A stretch of DNA of 64,000 bases from Guillardia theta CCMP2712 (GCF_000315625.1 NW_005434573.1:99117-163116), one strand, 5' to 3'. Numbered from the stretch's first letter, positions 9,405-22,035 are shown. Program-made: numbers and translations. Notes: generated by a model from the letters alone, not told the origin.

Positions 9405-12400
9405 TTAGCCCAACCAAGATAACATCCCCTGCCGAGGCCCAGTAAGCAGAACAAGGCCAAGAAAGAGAAAGGGAGATAGATAGCAGGAGGATAGCGTACC
9501 TTCGGAGCTTGACCGCTGTGTATCCTTGCCACGTCCGCGTCACTGAGCTGGAGGGATGTGCAGAGGATCTGGAGGACCTGCCGACACAATGAGCACGTGG
9601 GGAGGAGGGAGGAGGAGCGACTGTCTTACGTTGGTATCTCGTGTTTCAAGGTATTTGACAACCTGCGAACAGAACGGTCATCTATGCTAGGAGCAGCTGA
9701 AGGGAGGAGGTGGAAAAGGGTTGAGGAGATGAACAGGTTTAGGGGATGGGAGAGGTTGTGATGAAGGAGGAGGAGGAGGAGAACGAGGAGGACTGAAGCG
9801 ACTCACGATGTTCTTGACGTACTCGATGTTGGGGATCTTCTCTGCACGACTGAGAGCATGCTCGCTCTCCCTGCAAGAAGTGCAATTGTGAGGGATGAGA
9901 AGAGAAAGGAGAGCGGGGAGCTGAAAGAAGGAGAGTGGGAGGAGTATGAGGAGGTAGGCGAGGGAGAACTAGAGGGGGCAGAGGATGCAGCCTTGCCTGA
10001 TCTGCTCCTTGAGGAAAAGATTCTGTTCCATTAGCTTCTCCTGCCCCGTCACAGGTCATCTTAACGGCACCCTGTTAGCAAGAGCCTTACCTGCATATCC
10101 TTAGCTCCTCTCAGCTCCTCTATCATGCGGTCCACGTGCAGGCGGTTGGCCGCTCGTTCCTGCAGGAAGTCCGTCAACCACCAGCAGCTCCCCGGCAAAC
10201 GCGCCTCCACCTGCTCGATCAGACTGTTGGCTTCCTCTCGGATGCTCCTGATCTCATCCTCGCTCACCGTCCGTGAGCTGCTGGGCTGCTGCTGGATATT
10301 TCGCTTCTCGTCATGGTTGGCCAGGTTGTTGAACAGCAGGTCTTGCAGAGAGTCGGCCTGCAGAAAACATGAGGAAGTGAAAGGGAGCAAAGGGGAAGAG
10401 GAGGAGGAGGAAGAGGAGGAGGAAAGGGACGAGGAGGAGGAGGAGGAGGAGGAGGAGGAGGAGGAGGGAGCAAGCACCTCGTTCTCCCTCTCCGATGGCT
10501 TGCGAGCGTCGCTAGAACCGTTCGCCTCGGTGACAAAAGGAGACTTCGAGGAGGATCGACTCATCTGTACGCGATTCTGACCGACCTGCTCCCCTTCCTG
10601 AAGGTCCTGGATGTTGGGAGGGCTTCGGTGAAGAAGAGCGACTTGACGTCCGTTGAGCCTCAGGNNNNNNNNNNNNNNNNNNNNNNNNNNNNNNNNNNNN
10701 NNNNNNNNNNNNNNNNNNNNNNNNNNNNNNNNNNNNNNNNNNNNNNNNNNNNNNNNNNNNNNNNTTTCAAGAGATCGCTCGAGAGCAGAGATTCACACGC
10801 GATTCCTTTTTTCACCTGTAGGGAAGTCACTGCATCAGCTGAGGTCTGACAAGAAGCATGGAGACCGAGAGAGTCGGGTGAATCGAGACAGGAAAGGACT
10901 GGTGGAGTGCTCGGAATAGAGACGGCAAAGACATTGTCGACAAAGATTCGAAGGTTCCGGGAGACAGCAGCAGCCACACAGAATCAATGAAATGTTTCCG
11001 TTTCTCTTTCCAACGTCACGTCCTCGGACTTGGAGATGTTACTGAAGGTTTGCAGGAGAATGGACCAGCTGGACTACAACTAAGCTGGCCCTTTACTCAA
11101 AGCTGGTCCTGTCTTCTCCCACATCAAGATCTCCGTGTTGGAAGTCAAGCTGGATCTCGATTCAACGATCTCGTCGCTCAGACAAACCATCCTCGTGAGT
11201 GCTGTCACTTGACTGACGTGGAAGAAGTGGAGGGAGGGGAGGGAGGGAGGGAGGAGAGGCGGCACCTCCTCTAGCTGCTTCTGGAACTTTGAGTTGAGTT
11301 GTTTCACTGCTGATATCTCCTTCTCCCTTGCCTGCGCACCGGAAGGCGTCAGAGTGTCCCGGTCGTTCCGGTCTTACGCCTCTCCTCCCACGCATCCTCC
11401 CTCCCTTCAACTTCTTCCACGTCAGTCAAGTGACAGCACTCACGAGGATGGTTTGTCTGAGCGACGAGATCGTTGAATCAAGATCCAGCTTGACTTCCTG
11501 ACATCCAGCAAGTCACTACCGGGAGAAGACAGGACCAGCTTTGAGTAAAGGGCCAGCTTAGTTGTAGGGTCTAAGGTGTTTAGGGTTTAGGGTGGAGAAG
11601 CCCCCACCTGCTTGATCGTTTCTCTGTTGTTGTTCAACTCCGCACAGACACTTCTGAGGTAGTCAATCTGCTCCTTGCGTCACTTCTTGCTATTCAGCAG
11701 CACGAGGGTTGGCAACCTGCCGTTGCTGCTCCTTCGCCTCCTGCGACCTCCGCTCCTCGATGGCGCCTGCCAGCCGTCGTCATGCGGGCAGAGCGAAAGG
11801 CTCGCAGCCACTCACTCGCTTCTCTCCTGACTCTGTGCAGCTCGTCTCCCAGCGAGAGAATCTCCTGCAACGAGCAAACATTACTATCCTCCTCTTCCTC
11901 CTCCTCCCTCCTCCCTTACTTCGTCCTTTCCAGACAGAGACGTGTTGAGTTCTGCAATTTTCTGCTGCAGCAAGAGGATCTGAGTTGCCTGCCTCTCGAT
12001 CTCTTGCTCTTTCTCCACCGCCTCCTCGGACTTGTGGAGAGACGGCGGCTCCGCCCGCTGCCTCATCAGACTCTGCGCCTTGATCTTGTACTTCTTGTAC
12101 TCATCCTCCGTTGCTCTGCAGGCCTTGCTGAGCTCCTCAATCTCCTGTCGGAGGCCAGTGATAGTCTCAACGTTCATCGTGTTGTCCTGCACGGCCCTGT
12201 TCCGCTCCTCCTCCAGCAGCAGCATGCACCCCTTCAAGTTCTCGATCTCACTCTCTAGTTCCTTCACCTTCACCCCTGACTGCTTCTTCTGGTCCACCGC
12301 CTTCTTCAGGAACTGCTTCGACGTCTCCTTCACTTGCTCTATCTCCGCCTCCCCCGCCCTCTTGCACGCCTCCAGATCAAACTCCAGCTTCTCGATCTGG

Positions 12401-15400
12401 TACTTGGCCCTCGCAAGCTCCGTGGCCATGCTCTGAATGTGCTCCTGCTGGCCCTCGCTTCCCAGCTGCGCCTCAGCTGCGTTCTCGATCTCCTTCTTCA
12501 GTCTCTTGATCTCCTCCTGCTGGGCCTTCACCCTGCTCTCGGCCTCGTTCAGCTTCTTGCTCATGCTGTCATGCTCGGCGATCTGATTCTTCCTCCACGT
12601 CTCATTGTCCTCGAGGCGATGTGTCAGCTCCTTCATCTTCGAGTCGTGGGTGGACATGCGAGACTCCGCGTCCTTGGCCCGCTGCTCCATGCACGCCAGG
12701 TCGGTCTGGAGACGCTGGAGGGTACCGACGGCCCTCTCCTTCTCATTCTGCACCATCCTCATCTTGTCGATCCCTTCATCTCTAGCTCTCTGAACTTCCA
12801 CCGCCATCTTCTCTTTGAGCTCCTCCTTCTCCAGCAAGACGTCACTGAGCTTCTTGGTCAGTGCCTTCAGCTGCTCTTCCCGCTCCTTCAGGCTGCTCTG
12901 GAGCCCCTCATTTCCTTCCCCTCCCTTGTCCTGCGAGCCCATCTTCTGCTCTAACTGGGCCTTTTCCTCCATCACCTCCGCCAGCCTTGCCTCCGTGTTC
13001 TTCTTCGCTTCCACAGCTTTCTTGAGCATCTGACGCGACTTCTCTCGAGTCTCGACCAACTCCCTCCTCGCTTCCTCCGCATCCCTCCTCGCCTCCTCTA
13101 GCTCTCCCCCTGCTGGATCGACTGACGGGACGGAGCTGGAGGCATCCAACATCCTCTTGAGCTCCATGAGGAGAGAGGAGGACAGGGAGAAGGCAGATCG
13201 GAGCTCTGTCTGGCAGTCATTCTTGTGGACGGAAGGATCCTGCGAGCCAAGTCAAACGCAGCAAGCACGAGGCGAGAGCAGACATGAAGAAACAGCTGCT
13301 GAAATGGAGCATTCTTCTCAAACGGACCCAGCAGCTCTCGCAGCTCCGAATAGTACGCATCCACTAACTGAATGATGAACTCTAAGGTGAAGAGGAGTAA
13401 GAGTCCTATACGACAAGAAGACAAGGATACCGTTCGAAATCGAAGAGGAGGGAGAAAAACCATTCGACAGCAACGAAGAAAACTGACTGACAGCAGAACC
13501 TGATCCGAGCATTCCATTCTCTTGAGCCTTGGCTTCCAGCTCGGCCTCCCGCCGCCTCGATGCCTGCAGCGCCTCCTCCAGTGCTCGCTTGGTCTCCACC
13601 GCCTTTGCCAGCCCTCTCTTCGCCTCCTCCACCTGCCCCGCGAGCTCCTCCGCCCGCCCCTCTGCCGCCTCTACCTCCTTCCGTAGCCGCTCAGCCTCCC
13701 CTGAGTCAGCCTCCCCTCCTCCGCTTCCTCCTTCTTCCTCCTTCTCCGCCCTTGTCGCTTGCATCGCCTCCTCAAGCTCGGCCTCCCGCCGCCTCGCTGC
13801 CTCCAGCGCCTCCTCCAGCCCTTCTAGCCTCTCTGCGAGGCTCCAGTTCTCCTCCTCTGCGGCCTTCTTCCCGCCCTCCGCCTCTGCCACGCGCTGCTGC
13901 GCCTCCTCCACCTGACGCTCAAGCTCCTCAACCCGCCCTTGTGCTGTCGCTACCTCCTTCCGGAGCCGCTCGGCCTCCTCCTGCACCTCCGTTGTCTCCT
14001 GCCTCCCCGCCTTGGACGCCTCCACGGCCTCCTCCAGCTCGGCCTCCCGCCGCCTCGATGCCTGCAGCGCCTCCTCCAGTGCTCGCTTGGTCTCCACCGC
14101 CTTCGCCAGCCCTCTCTTCGCCTCCTCCACCTGCCCCGCGAGCTCCTCCGCCCGCCCCTCTGCCGCCTCTACCTCCTTCCGTAGCCGCTCAGCCTCCCCT
14201 GAGTCAGCCTCCCCTCCTCCGCTTCCTCCTTCTTCCTCCTTCTCCGCCCTTGTCGCTTGCATCGCCTCCTCAAGCTCGGCCTCCCGCCGCCTCGCTGCCT
14301 CCAGCGCCTCCTCCAGCCCTTCTAGCCTCTCTGCGAGGCTCCAGTTCTCCTCCTCTGCGGCCTTCTTCCCGCCCTCCGCCTCTGCCACGCGCTGCTGCGC
14401 CTCCTCCACCTGACGCTCAAGCTCCTCAACCCGCCCTTGTGCTGTCGCTACCTCCTTCCGGAGCCGCTCGGCCTCCTCCTGCACCTCCGTTGTCTCCTGC
14501 CTCCCCGCCTTGGACGCCTCCACGGCCTCCTCCAGCTCGGCCTCCCGCCGCCTCGATGCCTGCAGCGCCTCCTCCAGTGCTCGCTTTGTCTCCACCGCCT
14601 TCGCCAGCCCTCTCTTCGCCTCCTCCACCTGCCCCGCGAGCTCCTCCGCCCGCCCCTCTGCCGCCTCTACCTCCTTCCGTAGCCGCTCAGCCTCGTCTTG
14701 CAGTTTGGCTTTCTCTCGATTGTCGGTCTTCGCTGCCTCCAGCGCCTCCTCCAGCCCTTCTAGCCTCTCTGCGAGGCTCCAGTTCTCCTCCTCTGCGGCC
14801 TTCTTCCCGCCCTCCGCCTCTGCCACGCGCTGCTGTGCCTCCTCTAGAGCCTTTTGCATCCCTTTGATTCTTTCCCTCTGTTCTTTCTCCAACTCCTGTT
14901 GAGCAAGCTGGTGCGTGTTGGCGTTCTTGATGTTTTCTAGTTCTGCTTCCGTCTTGTTCAGTTTCTCTACTGATTCTTGGAGCTCTTGGGAAAGCCTTTC
15001 AAGCTGAGACGAGAGCTCTGCGTTCTCTCTCTCCAGGCCCTTCTTCGTCTCTACGGCCTTGGACAGCATCCTCTTGGTCTTGTCGACTGTTTCCTGATTC
15101 GTCTGCTGCAGCTCCTCCTCCCTCTGCTTGCACACCCTTAGCTCCTCCTCAAGATTCTGCAGTCTTTCCCTGAGTTCGTTACCCTCCTCCGATCTTTGGT
15201 TGTTGCCTCCTCCTTCCCTCTCCTGCTCCAGAGCCTCCACTCTCGCCGTCAGCTCGGAGTTGATCGCTTCATAGTGTCTCTTCGTCTCCACCGCCTTCTT
15301 CAGCGCCTGTCGAGCTTTGTCCTCAACATCCTCTACCTTTGCTCTTAGTATCTCGTTGTCCGCCTTCGATTGCTCGAGCTCCCCCCGCAGGCGCTCCGAG

Positions 15401-15957
15401 TCTCCTCCCTCCTGACCGCCCGCAGACATCGACAGTCGCTCCACTTGCGCCCTGAGCTTGTGAACTTCCTCTGCCTGCGCCCGCAACTTCGGCATCTCCT
15501 CCAGCTGAGCTCTGAGCACGTGAACGGACCTGGCGGACTCCTCCGCGTCCTTGAGCCGCTTCTGGCAGGCCTCGAGGCTCTGCATGGCGGCGTTCTTGTC
15601 CTTCTGCGCGCCATTGAGACTTGACTCCAGCGCCGCCTGCTGCTTGCTCAGCTGCGCTACTTGATTCTTCAGCGCAGACTTCTCCGCCGCTGCCTCCTCC
15701 AACTCCCGAGCCAACTGGTCCACCGTCTGCAGCCCGTTGCTCTGGCCATCACCACCCAGCTGCTTCTTCAGCCGCTCGTTCTCCTCCTTAAGACTCTCGA
15801 GCTCTCGCTCATACTGCCGCCTGTCCTCTTCCACCTGCTCCTCGAACTTCTTGGTCTTGGACTCCAGGTACTTCTTCGTCTTCTCCTTGAACGCGCTCAG
15901 GGACTCCTCCCTCTCGTTCAGCTGACGTTTCAGCTCCTCCACCTCCGCCTCCGCCAT
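9405..15957 (-). CDS. GRIP-domain golgin, long coiled coil
   Basis: A Golgi tethering protein. The ATG at 15957 begins AEAEVEELKRQLNERE and opens a coiled coil of more than 800 residues rich in E, K, R, A, L and Q. A second coil exon (13240-11920) begins DPSVHKNDCQTELR. Short coil exons follow, such as EILSLGDELHRVRREA (about 11850), KEQIDYLRSVCAELN (about 11650) and KQLNSKFQKQLEE (about 11280). Downstream of gap 1 the exon at 10087-10360 ends VDRMIEELRGAKDMQ, followed by EKLMEQNLFLKEQIR. The C-terminus is a GRIP domain assembled over three exons: IPNIEYVKNI, VVKYLETRDTN and LQILCTSLQLSDADVARI (about 9850, 9640 and 9540). It stops at TAA 9405-9407. GRIP domains bind Arl1-GTP on trans-Golgi membranes, and the conserved Tyr in IEYVKNI is present. 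The intron at about 10005 uses a GC donor with matching phase. The coil contains a 498-bp tandem duplication. Sequence hidden in gap 1 may hold one more exon. Confidence 0.85.
10425..10468. repeat. (GAG)n microsatellite in golgin intron
   Basis: About 13 GAG triplets, preceded by imperfect GAGGA repeats from 10390. They lie between two golgin coil exons on the opposite strand. Confidence 0.85.
10665..10764. other. Assembly gap (100 N)
   Basis: A 100-base run of N, a conventional placeholder for a gap of unknown size. It falls inside the golgin gene, about 300 bp from an inverted duplication, so local order here is less certain. Confidence 1.
11074..11567. repeat. Inverted repeat: duplicated golgin exon, arms of about 155 bp
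   Basis: The left arm 11074-11228 is the reverse complement of the right arm 11410-11567. They match almost perfectly except for one substitution and a divergent stretch of about 20-25 bp in the middle. The left arm, read on the minus strand, carries the golgin coil exon VTALTRMVCLSDEIVESR. The right arm carries the same words in the opposite orientation inside an intron. About 180 bp separate the arms, so the transcript could fold back. Confidence 0.85.
11579..11592 (+). repeat. Two TTTAGGG heptamers (interstitial telomere-like)
   Basis: Two perfect tandem copies of the plant/algal-type telomere heptamer TTTAGGG lie immediately outside the right arm of the inverted repeat. Two copies can arise by chance, so this is only recorded. 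Confidence 0.5.
13550..14690 (-). repeat. 498-bp coding tandem repeat in golgin (about 2.3 copies)
   Basis: The unit starts near 13560, 14058 and 14556, giving a period of 498 bp or 166 codons. The first two copies look nearly base-identical. The third diverges after about 14690. Each unit encodes coil segments such as ERLRKEVEAAEGRAEELAG and KKAAEEENWSLAERLEGLEE. The period is a multiple of three, so the frame is kept, but 166 residues is not a whole number of heptads, so the junction needs a skip in coil register. Confidence 0.9.
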
Positions 15958-16296
15958 CTGCCCAGCTGCAGGCGACTCGACTCGGAGCCCTTCCTCCCCC
16001 GTGCCTTCACTTCCACGATGCACGTCACTACCCGGAGCAGGGAGCAGGGATGCGGCGTGTGAGACAGCACCAGTAGCAGAAGAGCAGGGTTCAGAGCCTC
16101 ATTGCAGCCACAAGTTCAGCCAGCATGCAGGACGGTCACTTCCTCCTCCTCCTCTCCTCTCCTTCCTCCTCCTCCCTCCTCCCCCACCGTGCCATGCTGG
16201 GGCTGCCGAAGGTCAAGAACAGGTGGACTTGGAAGGAGGGGTGTATACCTAATAGAGGTCGTGGAGGGGGTCGGGTGATCCCCTGGATTGGGTGCA
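15958..16296. promoter_or_regulatory. Divergent intergenic region, golgin / fasciclin gene
   Basis: About 340 bp separate the putative ATGs of the minus-strand golgin and the plus-strand fasciclin gene, so both promoters must lie here unless untranslated exons exist. It holds a pyrimidine-rich stretch (16138-16190). I see no clear TATA box. Confidence 0.4.
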
Positions 16297-17553
16297 ATGG
16301 TGCGGTGGTTGAAGGAACTGGAGGCGCTGGGCAGGAGGACGATGGAGGGAGGAGGATGGGGGACGATGGAGGGAGGAGCAGGAGGAGCAGGAGGAGCAGG
16401 AGGAGCAGGAGGAGCAGGAGGAGGATATTCTGTGCTAACGGTGGCTGGCTCGATAGGAGCAGCGGCACTGACTGTGTATGCTGGGAGCTACTTGTTCAGT
16501 AGCAGGTGGAGTACGATAGAACAAGTGCTGAGGGACCAGGAGGACCTGTCGGTCTTCCATGGCTTCTGGAGCGCGATGGAGGATGTTGCGAAGGAGGAGG
16601 AAGGAGAGGAGCAGAGCGATCGCTCGTATGAGGGCCGGACCAGGCGGAAGCCGGACCTCAATGCTGCTGGCCCTGGTTGGTTAACAAGGATGGCTGCGTC
16701 CATGGGATGGTCGAGTAGCGATGCTGAGCGGCGGATGATAGTTGTGTTTGCTCCCAGCAACGACGCGTTTGTGGTGAGGAGGAGAGGAAGGAGGGTGTGG
16801 CGGGAGAGAACAGGCGAGAGCCGTAGGACGCAGAAGGGAAGGGCAGGGGATGAAGGGGGAAGGAGGGGAAGGGGAGGGGGAGGAGGTAGAATGGGTCTGA
16901 CGTGAATGGTGAAGAGAGCGAGGGCGGACACGTTCAACTACGACAGGAAGTCATGGAGGACATTCATGGTGAGGGAAGAAGCAGAGGAGGAGCACGCGTG
17001 CTGCCTGCCTGCCTGCCTGCCTGCCTGCCCCGTCGCTCTTGCCTGCTCCTGTTCATGCTGCCGCCTCCTCTGCGGTCTCACTCGCTCCCCTCATGCGTGC
17101 TGCTGTGCTGCAGATGGGGCATGTAGCGATCACCCGCCTCCCACGTGTCGTGCTGGAGCAGGCCGGTCAGATCCAGTCGATATCCAACACCATCATCACC
17201 CTTGACTGCATCAGGACTATGTTCTCAGGTACTCTGATGTGCTGCCAATCGCTACCTTCCCCTGCTTCTCCATCTCCTTCTCCGTATCGAGCTCCTCCTG
17301 CTCCTTCTCTGTCTTCTCCTCTTCCGTCCCTTGCCCCTCCACTTCATGTTTCTGTCTTCTCGTCCTCTGTCTCCTACTCCTCTGTCCTCTGACATCGCTA
17401 CTGTAGACGGGTCGTGGCGGATAAAACCAGCGATCGAGGTAGGGCGAGTTGCATTGCTTGTTGGTTGTCTTGCTGACTCGCAGCGTTGAGGCAAGGAATG
17501 GTCTAGTGTACAAGATCGACAGGGTGATACCTCTGGCCTCAACAAAAATCTGA
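16297..17553 (+). CDS. Membrane-anchored fasciclin (FAS1) domain protein
   Basis: Translation is taken from the ATG at 16297 (VRWLKELEALG). A Gly/Ala stretch made by GGAGCA nonamer repeats (16375-16423) is followed by a hydrophobic segment SVLTVAGSIGAAALTVYAG, probably a signal anchor. The FAS1 domain then begins with STIEQVLRDQEDLSVFHGF. The classic first FAS1 motif is MIVVFAPSNDAFV (16736-16773). Further exons give TFNYDRKSWRTFM (ends 16966), MGHVAITRLPRVVLEQ (from 17114) and the closing strand ARNGLVYKIDRVI, which matches the second FAS1 motif (NGVIHVID-like). The stop is TGA 17551-17553. A single FAS1 domain of about 130 residues is present. FAS1 proteins usually act in cell adhesion or surface binding; here an ER- or surface-anchored role is inferred. 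The gene ends 268 bp from the stop of the convergent acyltransferase gene. Confidence 0.75.
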
Positions 17554-17821
17554 TCGATCGACAAGAGCGCTGTCGTCTGTCTGGAAGAAGCGTGTTTGTA
17601 CAATAATCCTTTCACTCACATGGCACGATAAAGAGAAGAGGAGAAGAGAAGATGCCTGGTGTTGCGATCAGTCGAACTTGTCTTGTGTCTCAATCAGCCG
17701 CCTGTTTTGTGGGTATCAACATCCTCCTTGTCATCTCACTTGCTCTGCTCCTACCTGTACAAGCCTCTCTCCCCATGTAGCCATAGCTCGATGATATCAA
17801 CGCCCCCTGCCTGCTTGTCGT

Positions 17822-20800
17822 TCACCCGACTTCCTCATGAGGGGAAAGTGAAGAAAGGACGAGGAAAGCACAACAATCAACGGACGGATGCTTTGGGAAG
17901 GATGCTTTGGGAAGGATAGTGAGCAGGACAAACAGGGCAGGAGAGAAGGAGCGGATCATTGCAGAGCAAGAGGAGGGCAGAACCTTTGTGAGCAGCACCC
18001 ACACGATGGCTGAGAAAGCCTGAAACAAAAGCCCTCTGTGAGAAGTGAGAATTGAGGAGAAGAAGGAGGAGCGAGCGAACAGGATAACGAGGGAGGGAAC
18101 TGAGATAAGAAGAGAGAGAGAGAGATGGCGGGAGGAGAGAACCAGTAGAGGAGAGCAGCAGGATGAGCAAGAGGGAAAAGAGATGCAGAAAGAGGTGAAG
18201 AAGGATGAGGAGGAGAAGGGAGGAGGAGAAGGGAGGAGGAGAAGGGAGGAGGAGAAGGGAGGAGAAGGAGGAGAAGGGAGGAGGAGGAGGAGGGATGAGG
18301 AGGAGGAAGGGCGGATTGGGGGGAGTTGCGAACCGCAAGAAACCACCCGAACACAAGGAAGAAAGAGACGAGGACAAGAACGGACGCGAGGCTCCAGAAC
18401 ATGAGCGACTGTCGCCAGAGGTTTTCAATTTCAACCTGCACACGGCCAAGAATGTGAAGGTGCAAAGAAATGGACCGGAGAGGGGGGGAAGGGGGATATA
18501 AGGGAGGAGAGAGATGAAGAGGAGGAGAGGACTGATGACTTGATCGGGTAGAAAGCAGGAAGAAGAGGACGAAGAGGAGTATGAAGACGAGGAGGTTGAG
18601 GTTGAGGTTGAGGTTGAGAAGGAGGTTGGGAAGGAGGAGCAGTAGCAGCAATAGCAGCGCTCACCTCATCGATAGGAGGCTTGGAAGGAGGACCAAAAGT
18701 CTTGGAGTTGCCGTAGAACTGGTGGAGACGCTTCTCCTTGCGGGCAAACGACTGCGAGAGTCACGCACGAGGAAATGATGGGAGGGGAGGAGATGGTAGT
18801 GGCGGTGGTCAGGAGAGGAGGAGGGCAGAGCAGGAGAGGACTCAGTGTTGATGGTGGAGATAGAGAGAGAGAAGAGTCAGTGCTGATGGAGATGGAAATG
18901 AAGACGAGGATGCAGAAATCGGGTTTGTTCGAGTGTAAACGGAAAAGCATGAATGGATCTTTCGTGGACACAGCAGGAAGGGCTGAAGCTGGGAGGAGGA
19001 GACGAAGGAGGAGGAGCAATTTTACCTGTTTGATCCATTCTTCTACTTCAGCTGGAGATTCTGGCATGAGCGACATGGGATGACGCTGAGAATGAGAGTG
19101 AGCGATGTCTCGGGGCGAACGACTGTCTGAAAGGAAGAAGAGAATCGGAAAGGAGGGCTGGGGAGGTAGGAGAGGATGGGGAAGAGGAAGGGAAAGGGAG
19201 GAAGGAGGCAACAAGAAATTTCAGGGGAGGAAGTGACAAGAAGAGGACGAGAGGGAGGAGAGGGAGGAGAGGGAGGAGAGGGAGGAGAGGGAGGAGAAGG
19301 AGGAGAGGGAGGAGAGGGAGGAGAGAAGGAGCGGGAGGAACTAGGCCAGGGAGGAGGGAAGATGCTAGACGTTCTTGCCTGCACGTGCAGATGAACTTCG
19401 CGGGGTACCGCGAGGACAGCAGGGAGAGCTCGCTCGGCCTTTCACCCTTACCCCACTAAGTCAACCCATTTGACACCCTCCCTATCAAGTTTGAAAACCT
19501 CCTCGTAGTCATGGTAGGCGATGGTGACATCGTACACAGCTGGACAGGTAGCTCTGGAGCAGCACTTGTCACCCAGCAGAGCAGAAAGGAGCACCTGGAC
19601 CGTAGAAGAGAGATGCTCCTCGCCCAACCGATGACTTTAGGGTGCAGCACGTGCCGGTACTGCAAGAGTCGTTAGAGCACCACCTGACTGCCTTCTGCCC
19701 CTCCTGCTCCTGTTGCTCCTCCTGCTCCTCCTCCTCCTGTTGCTGCTCCTCCTCCTGTTGCTCCTCCTCCTCCTGTTGCTCCTCCTCCTCCTGTTGCTGC
19801 TCCTCCTCCTGTTGCTCCTCCTCCTCCTGTTGCTGCTCCTCCTCCTGTTGCTCCTCCTCCTCCTGTTGCTCCTCCTCCTCCTGTTGCTCCTCCTCCACCA
19901 CCACCTCCTGCTCTGCTTCTCCTGCCCATGTTCCTGTTCCTTTGCCTCTCGTTCATTGCTCCCTTGCACTTCACCGGTTTCATACCCTTCTAGCATCTCG
20001 CGCTCTCCCCCCCTCATACCTGCCTCCTTACAAATCTCTGACCTTCTCTACTACACTGATTTCTACCCTTGATGTCTATCACGGATAGTGCGTATGCACA
20101 CCAGCTCCTGCACTAGTCGAGCTCTTTCTTCCTCTCCTCAACTCGACCGCGTCCTCCCCTTCATCTCTCACTTTGGTCAGGCCGTTCTGACTTGCAAACG
20201 CATCAGACTTGGCCATATTGTGAGGGCTGAGGTCCGTCCCCTGGAAGAGGAAGATAGATCAGAGACAGCAACAGTGAGTTATCTCATTTCATATCACAAC
20301 CTTCCCTCCAACACATGAACAAGTATCTCCAGTGGGTTTTACCTCGGGGAACAGAATGAGAGAGAGCGGGAGTTTGTTGTTGGTATGATATCCGAGCTGA
20401 CAGAGATGTAAGAGAGTTGTGCAACTGAAGGAGAGAAAGATCCGACCATCTCGCCCATGTGCTTGAGGTCGATCGACTTGTCACGAGCGAGGAAGACAAA
20501 GAGAAAACTCTGAAGAGACCATTGGGAACGGACAGGAACAGGAGGAAAAGATGGGAAAAGATGAAAGCCGATGGAGATGCGAGGAAGAGAGAAAAAGAAG
20601 GGCAAGCCGGGAAAAGGGGGTTGTTTACGATTTGGTAGAACCCTCTGCGAACAGGGACAAGGTAGATGAAAGAAGCAAGGTAAAAGACGCGAAAGAAAGG
20701 AACCCAGGGAGGGCAGGAAGAGGAAGGAGAGGGAGCAGCGAGGTAGGAGAGGGAGCACGAGAACAGGGAGCAGGGAGCAAGAGAGCAAGAGGCCTGGGCA

Positions 20801-21166
20801 GCAGACGAACCTGCATGGCCCACCCGAACCCTGGGATGCTCTTCAGCGAGTCCTTGAGGACGATCTTCATGCAGTTGAGAAGACCGAGGCGCAGGCAGAG
20901 GCACCACTGAGAAGCCTCAGCCGCACGCCCTCCCTCCTCCTCCTCACCATGAACATCCAGTCGATCCTCGTGCGATGGTTGCAGACGATCATGGCAGGCT
21001 GTTGCAAGGACGAGAGGTCACGAGGAAAAGGAGGAGGAAAGGGATGCGTTTTGAGAGAAGGTAACCAGGAGGAGGAAGAGGAGCAGGAGTAGGAGGAGGA
21101 GGAGAAGGAGGAGGAGGAGGAGGAGGAGGAGGAGGAGGAGGAGGAGGAGGAGGAGGAGGAGGAGGA

Positions 21167-21213
<47 letters not shown>

Positions 21214-21728
21214 GGCAGCAGCAGCAACGGCAGCAGCAGGAGAGAAAGATGAACAGGTGCTTCTCGTACGACTCTTGCAATACAGGCACGAGCATGAGAA
21301 AAAGAGATGATGAGCAAACAAGGAGGAGAGCAAGAAGGAGCAACGGAAGCGACCGACCTCAGCATACGGCAGGTCATCTCCAGAGAGAACGATCTTGACC
21401 TGGAAGAGTCGAAATCAGTCAAAGTTGATAACGAGGAGGAGGACAAGGAAAATGGCGACGATTAGTAGAAAGAAGATGATGGGGGAAGGGAAAGCAAAAG
21501 GATGAGAAAGTAGGACAAAGAAAGATGGACGGGGAGAGAAGAGGAGAATGTCAACTTCTGGGACGAGGAAGAAGACTGTTAGGAGGAGGGCAGTGAAACT
21601 TTTGCCGCCATCTCCTTCATTTCGGACTTTGTCATCACCTTTGCGTATCTCTCAATCATCAGGGTCGCTAGAGTGAACCACATCTAAAACCTCGTCACCT
21701 TTCCACAAAGCAACAGCTGCAGCGGCAT

Positions 21729-21821
<93 letters not shown>

Positions 21822-21822
21822 T

Positions 21823-21892
<70 letters not shown>

Positions 21893-21953
21893 GCATCAGC
21901 AGCAGCAGCAGCAGCAGCAGCAGCATCATCATCATCATCATCATCATCATCAT

Positions 21954-21996
<43 letters not shown>

Positions 21997-22003
21997 GCAT
22001 CAT

Positions 22004-22035
<32 letters not shown>

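Noticed and set aside
11579-11592. Internal telomere block
   Set aside because: Only two heptamers; not enough to argue for a fusion or healed break. Kept only as a minor feature.
13560-14867. Long plus-strand proline/serine-rich frame (435 aa)
   Set aside because: It is the antisense shadow of the golgin coil. The repeat structure and splice phases fit the minus strand.
19713-20072. Poly-Leu membrane protein
   Set aside because: Frame through the CTCCTCCTGTTG minisatellite in an intron of the acyltransferase gene.
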